In this document: piece by piece, positions 21,687 to 34,712 of the stretch | How the letters are laid out: every line of letters begins with the position of its first letter | How positions within the stretch are numbered: the stretch's first letter is position 1 | From: Avena insularis | Taxonomy: Eukaryota; Streptophyta; Magnoliopsida; Poales; Poaceae | Reading direction: 5' to 3' | Assembly (NCBI GenBank): GCA_023614405.1 | Contig: CM042684.1 | Coordinates: forward strand, 205,350,941 to 205,414,940 | DNA: 64,000 nucleotides | Notes under the pieces: model-generated | What the model saw: only the letters and a program-made list of their open reading frames with translations | Told to the model about the DNA's origin: nothing | Database searches by the model: none | Translations under genes and position numbers: made by a program

Positions 21687-24600
21687 ATGATGGATAGGCA
21701 CGGTGAGACAATCCAACCACCTCCCCAAGAAGAAGATCAAGGTCCGTACATGACGTGCGCAAGTCACTTTATCTTCTGCCAAGAGTTCCGTGAACGTTGC
21801 CAAGCTCTTGAGAAGCGACAATATGTACAATTTGGTGAGACGCAAGCCGAGTTCAAGAACATCGACAACCGCTTCGACGGCCTCGAACGACAAATGCATG
21901 CAATGCATCACAACTTCGGCCACCAAAATGAAGCGCTTCAACGCTCCGTTGCCGAAACAAATGACAATCTTCGATGCCTCATCGACGGAATGGCAAGACC
22001 GTGTTCACGTACTTCAAGCTCTTCAAGCTCATGGCGTCGTCATGCTCCTCCTCAACAAGATATTCAACCAAGTGCTCCAAGATGCAATGATGCCCCCGTG
22101 GTTGAAGATGAAACCTCTTCGAACTATGTACCTTCCCCACGGCACGCCGCAACGTCAAGCTATGATGGTGACCTCTCTTCAAGGCCACGAGCAAGGCAAG
22201 AAGCACACCGTCATCACGCAAGGGCACTAGTGATCCAACAAGAGCAACCACAAGAGGAACCGAAAGCGCATCCGCAAGTGCAACCACAAGTCTACCACCA
22301 TCAACCACGACACATACTTGACACAACGAGTGATGACTCCAATTTGGAGAATCAAGCTCATCATCAACATGAAGCTCTCCAAGATCCTCCTCGTCATCAA
22401 TGTCATGAACGTCAACAACGACACCATGGTCATCATGAGGCGCCCCCTCCACATCAACAAAACTTGGCGCGTCAAGTGATACAAGTTGAGCAACGATCAC
22501 CACGTCAAGAGGCTTATGACCATGATCTTCGCCGTGAGGCCCATGTGCCTAACCAACATCATCAACCGAGGAACGAGCCTCCTCTTCGTCATCAACCACG
22601 TCAAGAGGCTCCAGACCCTTGCCACCATGAGGCCCAAGCGCCTCAACCACGTCAACAACCGCGCCAAGAGCAAGAGCAAGCTCCTCAACAACAATACCAA
22701 GAGCAAGCTCCGCAACAAGGATGCGAGAACCAAGTTCCACCTCCCCAACAACAAGATCATCAACAAGGTCACCAAACTCGTCACAATGACCGCAGCGATG
22801 AATAAACTTTTGGCAAGCTCAAGTTCACAATGCCCAAGTTCACCGGATCCAATGACCCCGAAGAATACCTCTCGTGGGCACTCAAAGTCGACAAGATCTT
22901 CCGCATGCACAACTATAGCAATGAGAAGATGGTCGCCATCGCTTCGCTTGAGTTTGATCATTATGCCAACCTTTGGTGGGAACAAGTTCAAGTTGCTCAT
23001 GATGCAAGACAAGAGCCGCGAATCACAACTTGGCATGACATGAAGGCTCACATGAGATCCCGGTTCGTCCCCGCACACTACACCCGTGACCTCTTCAACA
23101 ACCTTCAAGCGCTTCGTCAAGGGACAAAGACCGTGGAAGAATACTTCAAAGAAATGGAACTCAACCCAATTCGCGCCAACATTGATGAGCACATGGAGCA
23201 AACAATGGCACGTTTCCATATTGGCTTGAATCACCCAATCAAGCGCATCGTCGAGTTCCAAACATACAACACCATGGTTGAGCTTGTGCACATAGCAACA
23301 AAGGCTTAACGTCAAGTGCAAGAGGATATCAAGTACAACAATCCCAAGACGTACCTCACCTACAAGCAAGCTTCGACTGCTACACCAAGAACTTTCAATG
23401 GAAGCCCCTCAAGTACCTCCAAGCCTTCCTTCAAGCCCACACTTCCTCAAGGAAAACTTCCCCCAAGTGGCAAGCAAGAAACAAGTGATACACCTTTCAA
23501 CGGTGACTGCTACAAGTGTGGAGGTAAAGGACACAAGTCGGCCGAATGTGGAAACAAGAAAGTCTTGTTCATCCATGACAATGGTGATGAAGAGTACTTG
23601 AGTGAAGATGAGTTTGATGCCCGTGTCAAGGAAGCAATGGCAAGACAACGAGTGGAAGATGATCAAGAACTCCTCATGTGTGAGCATGACGGAAGTCCAT
23701 CGCTTGTCGTCACAAGGATCTTGACCACTCAAGCACAAGAGCATGAAGACCAACTCTCCAATATCTTCCAAACACGAGCCGGCATCAATGGCAAATCTAT
23801 CAAGGTGATCATTGACGGAGGGAGTTTTCAAAACCTTGCTAGCACCGAGTTGTGCGAGAAGCTCAACCTCACCCTCCATCTGCACAAGCACCCCTACCAC
23901 GTGCAATGGCTAAGTGACCAAGGGTCCGTGAAGATCAAGCATACCGTATCAGTATCCTTCTCCATTGGTCCTTACAAAGATACGGTGGAGTGTGATGTGG
24001 TTCCTATGACAGTTTGCCACATGCTTTTAGGTCGACCGTGGCAATTTGACAAGGCTGCTCAACATGATGGTCGCACCAATGTATACACCTTCAAATGGTT
24101 CAACAAAACATGTGTTTTGCAACCGATGACTCCTAGCCAAATAATTGCGGACAATGCAAAGTCTTTAGCGAGGGCGCAAAGCACAACACCTACTTGTGAG
24201 AAGAGCGGTGAGAGAGAGAACCACCTCATAGTGAGTGAGATCCACAAGCCAAATTCGAGTGGAAAAACTAAGAGTGTTCTCCTTGCCACCAAAAGTGAGA
24301 TGAGAGATGTTCGGAACAATCCATCCATCTTGCACTATCTCCTCCTTTGCAAGGGACTAGCGCAAGGAACTAACGAATTAACCAATGTTCCTCCAGCTTT
24401 GATGAGTGTTTTGCATGAATTCAAGGATGTGTTCCCTGAAGAGCTTCCACATGGACTACCTCCTCTTCGCGGCATCGAACATCGCATTGACCTCATCCCC
24501 GGTGCACCACTTCCCAACCGTGCCGCCTACCGCACGAACCCAGAGGAGACAAAGGAGATTGAACGTCAAATCAACCAACTCGTCTCCAAAGGTTTGATCG

Positions 24601-24920
24601 AAATTAGCACTAGTCCAAGTGCCGTACCCGTGATTCTTGTTCCAAAGACGGATGATACGTTACGGTTATTCTTGGACTGCCGTCCAATTCATGCTATCAC
24701 CGTGCATTATCGACATCCCATACCATGTCTCGATGACATGCTTGATGAGTTGTGTGGAGCCACTATTTTTTCGAAAATTGATCTTCGTAGTGGTTACCAT
24801 CAAATACGCATGGCTGAAGGTGATGAGTGGAAAACCGCCTTCAAGAGAAACTTGGTCTCTATGAATGGTTGGTTATGCCCTTTGGTTTGTCTAATGCCCC
24901 ATCGACCTTCATGTGCCTAA
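21687..24920 (+). pseudogene. gag-pol: Family A gag-protease-RT N-part (body 1)
   Basis: This is one reading frame from ATG 21687 with only two stops (22803 and 23307) before a frameshift near 24845. Order of parts: helical N-part (residues 1-115), a Gln/Pro/His-rich low-complexity region (about 21995-22790), the capsid (PKFTGSNDPEEY from 22831; FVPAHYTRDLFNNL), the zinc knuckle CYKCGGKGHKSAEC (about 23509-23550), protease IDGGS (about 23813-23827, with SFQN after it), LLGRPWQF (about 24025) and the RT start ([24 protein letters not shown]). It shows that gag and pol share one frame in this family, with no frameshift or stop at the junction. Confidence 0.88.
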
Positions 24921-25534
24921 TGAATCATATCTTGCGTTCTCTCATTTGAAAAAGTGTTGTTGTCTAGTTCGATGATATTGTTGTTTATAGCAAATCACTT
25001 GAGGACCATATAACACATGTCAAGGAAGTTTTGCAAATCCTTTGACATGAAAAGCTTTATGCTAATCTTCCCAAGTGCACTTTTGCTAAAGACAAGTTGA
25101 TTTTTCTTGGATTTGTCGTTTCTTCGAAGGGAATTGAAGTTGATGTTTCCAAGGTAAAAGACATACGAGATTGGCCCATCCCAACAAATGTGAGTGAACT
25201 CTGAAGTTTTCATGGGTTGGCTGGTTTCTATCGTTGCTTTGTGAAAGACTTTTCCACTAATGCTTGTCCACTCAACGAGTTGACGAAGAAGAATTTCACC
25301 TTCGTGTGGGGCAAAGCACAACAAAAAGCTTTTGATGAACTCAAAAAGAGGCTCACCGAAGCACCTCTCCTTGCTATACCAGATTTCACAAAAACTTTTG
25401 AGATAGAGTGCGATGCTAGTGGTGGCATTGGAGGAGTCCTTATGCAAAACGGACGTCCTATAGCCTACCATAGCGAGAAACTTGATGGTGCTCGCCTCAA
25501 CTATCCAATTTATGACAAAGAGTTTTTGCCTTAG
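24845..25534 (+). pseudogene. pol: Family A RT C-part and RNase H (body 1)
   Basis: This is decayed coding after the frameshift. The region of the catalytic motif reads V-stop-FDD (about 24965-24977), so the tyrosine of YFDD is lost. A stop follows MPFG..HILRSLI. RNase H is readable at 25217-25534 ([13 protein letters not shown], with two residues missing relative to the sister copies, and YDKEF). A single missing A near 25525 shifts the frame into the integrase frame. Confidence 0.82.
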
Positions 25535-25605
25535 TTCGTGTCCTTCAAGTTTGGCAACACTACCTTTGGCCCAAGGAATTTATCATACATTCCGACCACG
25601 AGTGG

Positions 25606-27048
25606 TTGAAATATCTCAAAGGCCAAGCTAACTTGAGCAAGAGACACGCTAAGTGGGTTGAGTTTATGGAGTCTTTTCTGTATATTGTCAAGTATAAGAA
25701 GGGCAAAGATAATGTAGTTGCGGACGCATTGTCTCGCAAACATACAAGCCTTCTTACGAGACTTGAAATCAACGTGTTGGGTCTTGAGGAAATAAAATCT
25801 TTGTATGCTTCCGACCCGTTCTTCGAACCAATTTTCGCAAAGTGCTCCAATGACAAAGGGGTTGAAGATTTCTATTTGCATAAGGGGTTTCTATTTAAAC
25901 AAAACAAGCTATGCATTCCGAAGTCATCGCTTCAACTTTTGCTCCTCCAAGAATCTCATGGTGGAGGCCTTATGGGTCACTTTGGTCATGACAAGACATT
26001 GGACATGCTCTCCAATCACTACTTTTGGCCCAAGATGAAGTGTGACGTGGAGCGCTATGTTCAACGATGCACGACATGTGTTCAAGCTAAGTCGCAAGCT
26101 AATCCCTATGGTCTTTATATGCCATTGCCTATTCCTCATACACCTTGGTCCGACATTAGCATGGATTTCGTGTTAGGATTGCCTAGATCTAAGCATGGTC
26201 ATGATTCAATATTTGTTGTTGTGGATCGTTTTTCCAAAATGGCACACTTCATACCGTGCCATAAGACCGACGATGCTTCACATGTTGCAAATCTGTTTTT
26301 CAGGGAAATCGTCTGTCTTCACGGTGTGCCAAGGACAATCGTCTCCGACCGCGACGACAAATTCATGAGCTACTTATGGAAGACCCTCATGGACAAGCTC
26401 GGCATCAAGCTCCTCTTTTCATCCGCATCACATCCTCAAACTGATGGCCAAACCGAAGTTGTCAACCGAAGCCTCGGAACTCTCCTTTGTGTATTGATCA
26501 AGAAAAACCTGAAGGATTGGGAGGAATGCATCCCACACGCCGAGTTCGCCTACAATCGAGCCAAGCAGTCAACAACCAAGATGAGTCCATTCATGATCGT
26601 CTATGGTTTCGAGCCCCTCACCGCACTCGACATCCTACCACTACCTCTCCATGAGCGAACGAACATGGACATCGAGAAACGCGCACAAGCTATGAAGAAA
26701 CTTCATGAAGAAACAAGAGCTACTATCGAACAACAAGTCCTTCGCCAAGCTTCAATGTTAAACAAGGACAAGAAGGAGATGATCTTTGAAGATGGTGACC
26801 TTGTGTGGATACGCCTAAGCAAAGACCGCTTCCCCAAGGAACGTGACTCCAAGCTCAAGCCAAGAGGAGATGGTCCCTTCAAGGTCCTCAAAAGAATCAA
26901 CAACAATGCCTACATCATCGACATACCGACCTCCAAGTACCTTGCAAGCAATACATTCAATGTCAAGGATCTCTCACCCTACCATGGAGATGTTCAAGAT
27001 GATAACCATGAAGAGTCGAGGACGACTCTTTCCCAAGGGGGGAGCTGA
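25606..27048 (+). pseudogene. pol: Family A integrase, long open frame (body 1)
   Basis: This is an uninterrupted 480-codon frame running to the TGA that forms the first bases of LTR c. It contains the end of RNase H ([19 protein letters not shown]), the HHCC region ([14 protein letters not shown] ... [10 protein letters not shown]), the DDE core ([25 protein letters not shown]), GPF ([12 protein letters not shown]) and the end [12 protein letters not shown]...SQGGS. The terminal TRARAK tail of the family continues in the LTR in another frame (27046-27240). Only its separation from RT by a frameshift and stops marks it as dead. Confidence 0.85.
27035..27045 (+). other. Polypurine tract (body 1)
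   Basis: AAGGGGGGAGC lies directly before LTR c. It also encodes the last residues of pol. Confidence 0.88.
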
Positions 27049-28084
27049 TGCAGCCCGTCCTACGGACGCTCTTACATCTACACCATCAAGTCCCCCAAGT
27101 GGAACCATGACTCGTGCATGAGCCGAACTCCTACAAGCTAAGGTGAACTCGCTCCTTTCCTCGTGCCAATTTGATACCTCCTTGGATGGAATGCTACTTC
27201 ACGCAACTACCCGATGCATCATCAGGTATGAAGCTTCGGCACATCACCAAGCACCCAAGGATGGAGAACAAGGAGAAGAGCGTGAAGCAGGAGCCACTTG
27301 AGCTACTCAGACCGGAGTCTCCAGTCTGCTCACACCGGAGTCTCCGACATGTCAAAGTCTCCGGCCTGAAGACACCGGAGTCTCCGGACCCACCTCCGGT
27401 CTGCCCCTGGAACCAGGCGTTGGGACAATCTGAAGGCCCCTGCAGAGGCTAGTCCAGAGACTGACCAGAGTCTCCGGCCCAGACCGGAGTCTCCGGTCCA
27501 CCACACCGGAGTCTCCGGTCCGACCGTCGCCAGGCATGAAAAGGCCTTTGGGCCTGCGGCCCATGTACCCCTGAGTCCGTCCAGAACTTGTCTTTTATTC
27601 CTAAAGTACCCCTGTTTAAGTGGCTGGCCTATATATAGTCCCCCACCTCCATTGTAAACCCTAGGAAAGATATTGGAATTAGTGGAAACCCCTTTGTGGA
27701 TCTATCTAATTCTTGCCTCATGCTCCTTGACCAAGGAGCACCAATATCCCAAACTTCGTTGGAGTTTGCAACGTGCCTCCGTGTTGTACAAGGCCTTGGC
27801 ATCGGTGTCCCTTTTCCAAGACGTCAAGATCTCATCGAGTCTCCCATCTCACCGTGCATGTTCGAGAGAGAGTCCTCCCCCGACGCCGATCCTAGGGATT
27901 GCGCCGGACCGGTCACCGCCAGCGTGAGCTATTGATCTGTATCGTGGTTTTGTGTGTGTGTGTTCATCGCATTCCTCGTGCGTGTGTTCATCGTGTTCAT
28001 CCTTCCCTCCTCTCCCCGCACTCCATCCTCGATTTGAAAGGGAATCGTGAAAGATCGAGCCACCCTAGAGGTTTGCCCTCAACG
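27046..28084 (+). repeat. Family A LTR c
   Basis: The LTR is 1039 bp and ends CTCAACG, with the final A mutated. It serves as 3' LTR of body 1 and is also followed by a primer site and body 2. TATATATA lies at 27630-27637 and palindromes at about 27315-27525. Its variants match LTR b along the whole length. Confidence 0.92.
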
Positions 28085-28087
28085 TAC

Positions 28088-28100
28088 TGGTATCAAGAGC
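28088..28100 (+). other. Primer binding site (body 2)
   Basis: TGGTATCAAGAGC lies three bases after LTR c, showing that LTR c also precedes a complete internal region. Confidence 0.85.
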
Positions 28101-29376
28101 TTCGTTGCTCACGATTTCCCCCACAAATTTTTCTTCTATCCACCAAAAAATTCGAAAATCGCCAAAAAACAGCCCAAATTTGCCATTGGATCGATCTCTT
28201 GATTTGGAGTGTTATTTGTGGTTTTGATAAGACCAAACCTTGTCTTAGGTGTTGGTCCAGCTTTATCCTGTGTTTTCCCAGCCCAATTTGGCCAATTTTT
28301 CGCGGATTTGAGGACCCAAGGCGTGGATTTCTGCTCAAGAACATGAGAAGTTCGCGATCTGACTCCAGACCGGAGTGTCCGGCCTGCACACTAGAGTCTC
28401 CGGCCTACACTGGAGTTTCCGGCCTGAAGCCCCGGAGTCTCCGGCCTAACGCCTGATTTTGACAGTTTTGCCTCTAATCTTGCATTGGCTAATTTCTTCT
28501 TTTTTGTTTGTGCCCGTGTGCGTGTCGTCAACTAACAACAAGCTTCCGCATCATCAACTTCCGCGCTCATCGACACCACGGCCCACGAACATCATCCCGC
28601 ACCACAGACGCCAAGTTCATCATCAACGAAGGTATAACTTGTGTGACCTTGTTAACCCCTATCTTCCTTTGTGTGTACCTATCCTATGAGAGTGGCTCAT
28701 CTTGTGTTTGCTTGAGCATTGTGCATTTGTCCTTGGATAGTGAGTGTGCAAGAGCAATATCAAGTGTGACTAGGTAGCATCAAGGGAGAGCAAAAAAATA
28801 TTATATATATACAAAGAAAAAGATACAAAGAAAAAGCAAAAGAAAAATAGTCTCCCATTGCCAAAGAGAGTCTCAAAGCTTGTAAGCAAGAGAGAAAGAA
28901 GAGCGCCCAAGGCAAGTGCACAAATCCGTTGCTCATTTTTCCTCTTTGCAAACGAGCCACGGTCTCTCCTTGCATTGGCACCACAACGAGCTTAGTCTTT
29001 GTTAGGACATTTTGTTTGCTCATTTTCATAGTCGTGTCAATCCCAACTTTCTCCACGTGTGTGTATATAGTCGTAGGTTCCCGTCACCCTTTTGAGTTGT
29101 TGACCTTCGCCTTTGACTTGAGTTTTGTTGGATTTTACCCACTTTTGACTATCCCTTTTCTTTTGGTTGGTTCTTTGGCATTCCACAATCCTAACCTACC
29201 ACCAACAAGCTTTTGAGAGTTTGTTCTTTCTTTAGTGTGAGTTTTCTTTGAATTTCCACTTTACACGCTTATAGCTCTCACTTGTGGTTTCTAGTTTGGT
29301 GCAATCCCCAAGGTGAGGTACAAGTCTATCACCACCATATTACACTTCCATATACAATACTTGTGTATCTTGCAAG
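28101..29376 (+). other. Family A leader (body 2)
   Basis: No gene is seen. There is a shortened palindrome cluster (about 28360-28450), and a TATATATATA insertion within the A-rich tract at about 28795-28830. Variants are closer to body 1 than to the outer element. Confidence 0.8.
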
Positions 29377-31788
29377 ATGGATAGGCACGGTGAGCTGAGC
29401 CAACCACCTCCCCAAGAAGAAGATCAAGGACCGTACATGATGTGCGCAAGTCACTTCATCGTCCGCCAAGCGTTCAGTCAATGTTACCAAGCCCTTGAGA
29501 CGCGACAAGATGAACAATTTGGCGAGACGCAAGCCGAGTTCAAGAACATCGACAACCGCTTCAATGGCCTCGAAAGGCAAATGCAAGCAATGCATCACAA
29601 CTTCGGCCACCAAACTGAGTCCCTTCAACGCTCCGTCGCCGAAACAAATGTCAATCTTCGACGCCTCATCGACGGAATGTCAAGAACATGTACACGTGCT
29701 TCAAGCTCTTCATGTTATTCGCGTCGTCATGCACCTTCACAACAAGATCTACCTCCAAGTGCGCCAAGACGCAATGATGCCCCCGTGGTTGAAGATGGAA
29801 CCTCTTCGAACTATGTACCTTCCCCATGGCATGCCGCAACGTCAAGCTATGATGGTGACCTCTCTTCAAGGGCACGAGCAAGGCAAGAAGCACACTGTCA
29901 TCACGCAAGGGCACTAGTGATCCAACAAGAGCAACCATGGGAGGAACCGCAAGTGCAACCGCAAGTCTACCACCATCGACCGCGACACATACTTGACACA
30001 ACAAGTGATGACTCCTATTTGGAGAATCAAGCTTGTCATTGACGTGAAGCTCTCCAAGATCCTCCTCCTCATCATCAACGTCATGAACGTCTGCACCGAC
30101 ACCATGGTCATCACGAGGCGCCTCCTCCACCTCAACAAAACTTGGAGCGTCAAGTGATACAAATTGAGCGACGCCCACCATGTCAAGAGGCTCATGACCA
30201 TGTTCTTCGCCGTGAGGCCCATGTGCCTAACCAACATCACCAACCGAGGAACGAGCCTCCTCATCGTCATCAACCACGTCAAGAGGCTCCACACCCTCGC
30301 TACCATGAGGCCCAAGCACCTCAACCACGTCAACAACCATGCCAAGAGCAAGAGCAAGCTCCTCAACAACAATACCTAGAGCAGGCTCCGCAACAAGGAC
30401 GCGAGAACCAACTACAAGATCATCAACAAGGTCACCAAGCTCGTCGCCATGACCGCAACGATGAAGAAACTTTTGGCAAGATCAAGTTCACAATGCCCAA
30501 GTTCACGCGATCCAATGACCCCGAAGAATACCTCTCGTGGGCACTCAAAGTCGACAAGATGTTCCGCATGCACAACTATAGCAATGAGAAGATGGTTGCC
30601 TTGGCTTCGCTTGAGTTTGATGATTACGCCAACCTTTGGTGGGAACAAGTTCAAGTTGCTCGTGATGCAAGACAAGAGCCGCCAATCAGAACTTGGCATG
30701 ACATGAAGGCTCATATGAGATCCCGCTTTGTCCCCGCGCACTACACGCGTGACCTCTTCAACAACCTCCAAGCGCTTCGTCAAGGGACAAAGACTGTGGA
30801 AGAGTACTTCAAGGAAATAGAACTCAACATGATTCGTGCCAACATTGTTGAGCGCATGGAGCAAACAATGGCACGTTTCCTTATTGGCTTGAATCACCCA
30901 ATCAAGCACATCATCGAGTTCCAAACATACAACACCATGGTTGAGCTTATGCACATCGCAACAAAGGCTGAACTTCAAGTGCAAGAGGATATCAAGTACA
31001 ACAAGCCCAAGACGTACTTCACCTACAAGCAAGCTTCAACCACTACACCAACAACTTTCAATGGAAGCTCATCAAGTAACTCGAAGCCTTCCTTCAAGCC
31101 CACACTTCCTCAAGGAAAACTGCCCCCAAGTGGCAAGCAAGCAAAGGGTGATACACCTGTCAACGGTGAATGCTACAAATGTGGAGGTAAAGGACATAAG
31201 TCGGACGAATGTGGAAACAAGAATGTCTTGGTCATCCATGACAATGGTGATGAAGAGTACTTGAGTGAATATGAGTTTGATGCCCGAGTCAAGGAAGCAA
31301 TGGCAAGGCAACGAGTGGAAGATGATCAAGAACTCCTCATGTGTGAACATGACGCAAGTCCATCACTTGTCGTCACAAGGATCTTGACCACTCAAGAACA
31401 AGAGCATGAAGACCAACGCTCCAATATCTTCCAAACACGAGCCGGCATCAATGGAAAATCTATCAAGGTGATCATTGATGGAGGGAGTTCCCACAACCTT
31501 GCTAGCACCGAGTTGTGTGAGAAGCTCAACCTCACCCTCCATCCGCACAAGCACCCCTACCACGTGCAATGGCTAAGTGACCAAGGGTCCGTGAAGATCA
31601 AGCATACCGTATCCGTCTCCTTCGCCATTGGTCCTTACAAAGATACGGTGGAGTGTGTGGTTCCTATGACAGTTTGCCACATGCTTCTTGGTCGACCGTG
31701 GCAATTTGACAAGGCTGCTCAACATGATGGTCGCACCAATTATACACCTTCAACTGGCTCAACAAAACATGTGTTTTTCAACCGATGA
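29377..31788 (+). pseudogene. gag-pro: Family A gag-protease (body 2)
   Basis: The start is ATG 29377 (MDRHGE); the upstream ATG of the sister copies is mutated to AAG. One stop at 30040 lies within the Gln/Pro/His-rich region. From 30043 the frame is open to 31788, covering the capsid (PKFTRSNDPEEYLSW; FVPAHYTRDLFNNL), the zinc knuckle CYKCGGKGHKSDEC (about 31168-31209), protease IDGGSSHNLASTEL (about 31474-31515) and LLGRPWQF. One aspartate codon near 31655 (ECDVV to ECVV) is deleted, and a one-base loss at about 31741 ends the frame. This is the best preserved gag of the three copies. Confidence 0.88.
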
Positions 31789-33126
31789 CTCCTAGCCAAA
31801 TAATTGCGGACAATGCAAAGGCTTTAGCGAGGGCGCAAAGCACAACACATACTTGTGAGAAGAGCGGTGAGAGAGAGAACCACCTCATAGTGAGTGAGAG
31901 CCACAGGCCAAACTCGAGTGGAAAAATTAAGAGTGTTCTCCTTGCCACCAAAAGTGAGATGAGAGATGTTCGGAACAACCCATCCATCTTGCACTATGTC
32001 CTCCTTTGCAAGGGACTAGCGCAAGGAACTAATGAATTAACCAACCAATCCTCCATCTTTGATGAGTGTTTTGCAGGAAATCAAGGATGTGTTCCCCGAA
32101 GATATCCCACATGGACTACCACCTCTTCGTGGCATCGAACATCGCATTGACCTCATCCTCGGCGCACCTCTCCCAAACCGCGCTGCCTACCGCATAAACC
32201 CGGAGGAGACGAAGGAGATCGAACGTCAAATAAACCAACTCGTCTCCAAAGGTTTGATCCAAGTTAGAACTAGTCCAAGTGTCGTACCCGTGATTCTTGT
32301 TCCAAAGACGGATGATACGTTACGGTTATGCATGGACTGCCGTCCAATTAATGCTATCACCGTGCGTTATCGACATCACATACCACGTCTCAATGACATG
32401 CTTGATGAGTTGTGTGGAGCCACTATTTTTTAGAAAATTGATCTTCGTAGTGGTTACCATCAAATACGCATGGGTGAAGGTGATGAGTACAAAACCGCCT
32501 TCAAGACCAAACTTGGTCTCTATGAATGGTTGGTTATGCCCTTTGGTTTATCGAATGCCCCATCCACCTTCATGCGCCTTATGAATCATATCTTGCGTTC
32601 TCTCATTGGAAAAATTGTTGTTGTCTATTTTGATGATATTCTTGTTTATAGCAGATCACTTGAGGACCATATAACACATTTCAAGGAAGTTTTTCAAATC
32701 CTTGGACATGAAAAGCTTTATGCTAATCTTCCCAAGTGCACTTTTGCTAAAGACAAGTTGATTTTTCTTGGATTTGTCATTTCTTCAAAGGGAATTGAAG
32801 TTGATGTTTCCAAGGTAAAGGACATACGAGATTGGCCCATCACAACAAATATGAGTGAACTCCGAAGTTTTCATGGGTTAGCCGGTTTCTATCGTTGCTT
32901 TGTGAAAGACTTTTCAACCATTGCGTGTCCCCTTAATGAATTGACCAAAAAGAATGTCACCTTCGTGTGGGGCAAAGCACAACAAAAAGCTTTTGATGAA
33001 CTTAAAAAGAGGCTCACCGAAGCACCTCTCCTTGCGTTACCGGATTTCACAAAAACTTTTGAGATAGAGTGTGATGCTAGTGGTATTGGCATTGGACGAG
33101 TCCTTATGCAAAACGGTGTCCTATAG
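31785..33126 (+). pseudogene. pol: Family A RT and RNase H N-part (body 2)
   Basis: The protease-RT linker sits at 31785-32150 and RT from 32059. Motifs are LCMDCRPINAIT, then TAG at 32431 in place of the residue after [26 protein letters not shown] and an intact catalytic YFDDILVYS (about 32625-32650). The thumb/connection region reads [13 protein letters not shown]. RNase H begins [15 protein letters not shown]. Loss of bases at about 33113 shifts the frame. Two frame changes and one stop make it non-functional. Confidence 0.85.
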
Positions 33127-34712
33127 CCTACCATAGCGAGAAACTTGATGGTGCTCGCCTCAACTATCCGATTTATGACAAAGAGATTTTTGCCTTAGTT
33201 CGTGTCCTTCAAGTTTGGCAACACTACCTTTGGCCCAAGGAATTTATCATACATTCCGACCACGAGTCGTTGAAATATCTCAAAGGCCAAGCCAACTTGA
33301 GCAAGAGACAAGCTAAGTGCGTTGAGTTCATGGAGTCTTTTCCGTACAATGTCAAGTATAAGAAGGGCAAAGATAATGTAGTTGCGGACACATTGTCTCG
33401 CAAACATACAAGCCTTCTTACGAGACTTGAAATCAAAGTGTTGGGTCTTGAGGAAATAAAATCTTTGTATGCTTCTGATCCGTTCTTTGAACCAATTTTC
33501 GCAAAGTGATCTAATGACAAAGGAGTTGATGATTTCTATTTGCATGAGGGCTTTCTATTTAAACAAAACAAGCTATACATTCTGAAATCATTGCTTCAAC
33601 TTTTGCTTCTCCAAGAATCTCATGGTGGAGGCCTCATGGGTCACTTTGGCCGTAACAAGACTTTGGACATGCTCTCCACTCACTACTTTTGGCCCAAGAT
33701 GAAGCGCGACATGGAGCGCTACGTTCAACGATGCACGCCATGTGTTCAAGCTAAGTCGTAAGCTAATCCTTATGGTGTTTATATGCCATTGCCTATTCCT
33801 CATACACCTTGGTCCGACATTAGCATGGATTTCGTGTTAGGATTGCCTAGATCAAAGCATGGTCATGATTCTATCTTTGTTGTTGTGGATCGCTTTTCCA
33901 AAATGGCACACTTCATACCGTGCCATAAGACCGACGATGCTTCACATGTTGCAAATATGTTTTTTAGGGAAATCGTTCGTCTTCAAGGTGTGCCAAGGAC
34001 AATCGTCTCCGACCGCGACGTCAAATTCATGAGCTACTTATGGAAGACCCTCATGGCCAAGCTCGGTGTCAAGCTCCTCTTTTCATCCACCTCACATCCT
34101 CAAACTGATGGCCAAACCGAATTTGTCAACCGAAGCCTCAGAACTCTCCTTCGTGTGTTGATCAAGATAAACCTAAAGGATTGGGAGGAATGCATTCCAC
34201 ACGCCGAGTTCGCCTACAATCGAGCCAAGCACTCAAGAACCAAGATGAGTCCATTCATGATCGTCTATGGTTTCGAGCCCCTAACTACACTCGACATCCT
34301 ACCACTACCTCTCCATGAGCGCATGAACATGGACGTCGAGAAGCACGCACAAGCTATGAAGAAACTTCATGAAGAAATAAGAGCTACTATCGAACAACAA
34401 GTCCTTCGCCAAGCTTCAAGGTTAAACAAGGACAAGAAGGAGATGATCTTTGAAGAAGGTTACTTTCTGTGGATACACCTAAGCAAAGACCGCTTCCCTA
34501 AGGAATGTGACTCCAAGCTCAAGCGAAGAGGAGATGGTCCCTTCAAGGTCATCAAAAGAATCAACAACAATGCCTAGACCATCGACATACCGACCTCCAA
34601 GTACCTTGCAAGCAATAAATTCAATGTCAAGGATCTCTCACCCTACCATGGAGATGCTCAAGATGATAACCATGAAGAGTCGAGGACGATGCTTTCCCAA
34701 GGGGGGAGCTGA
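33127..34712 (+). pseudogene. pol: Family A RNase H C-part and integrase (body 2)
   Basis: This is one frame with stops at 33507, 33759 and 34575. It contains [10 protein letters not shown], the HHCC region ([14 protein letters not shown] ... CTPCVQAKS; TPC where other copies have TTC), the DDE core ([15 protein letters not shown], then [10 protein letters not shown] with E kept), the GPF module and a TGA that is the start of LTR z. It is the 3' part next to LTR z. If the recombination model is right, this part descends from the outer element rather than from the body 1 lineage. Confidence 0.83.
34699..34709 (+). other. Polypurine tract (body 2)
   Basis: AAGGGGGGAGC lies directly before LTR z. 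Confidence 0.88.

Larger units (their letters stand above)
19336..28084 (+). mobile_element. Family A element, LTR b - body 1 - LTR c
   Basis: This is an 8.75-kb complete structure: LTR, primer site, leader, gag-pol, polypurine tract, LTR. The left flank is CGTGG (19331-19335), inside the inverted element. The expected CGTGG copy after LTR c is missing: a primer site and a second body follow directly. LTRs b and c are a matching pair. Confidence 0.88.

Noticed and set aside
22497..23369. Minus-strand open frame of 290 codons (and similar ones at 13644-13219, 31032-30412, 30372-29914)
   Set aside because: They lie exactly opposite Gag coding in all three family A copies, follow its codon pattern and have no motif of their own; they are shadows of the biased Gag sequence.
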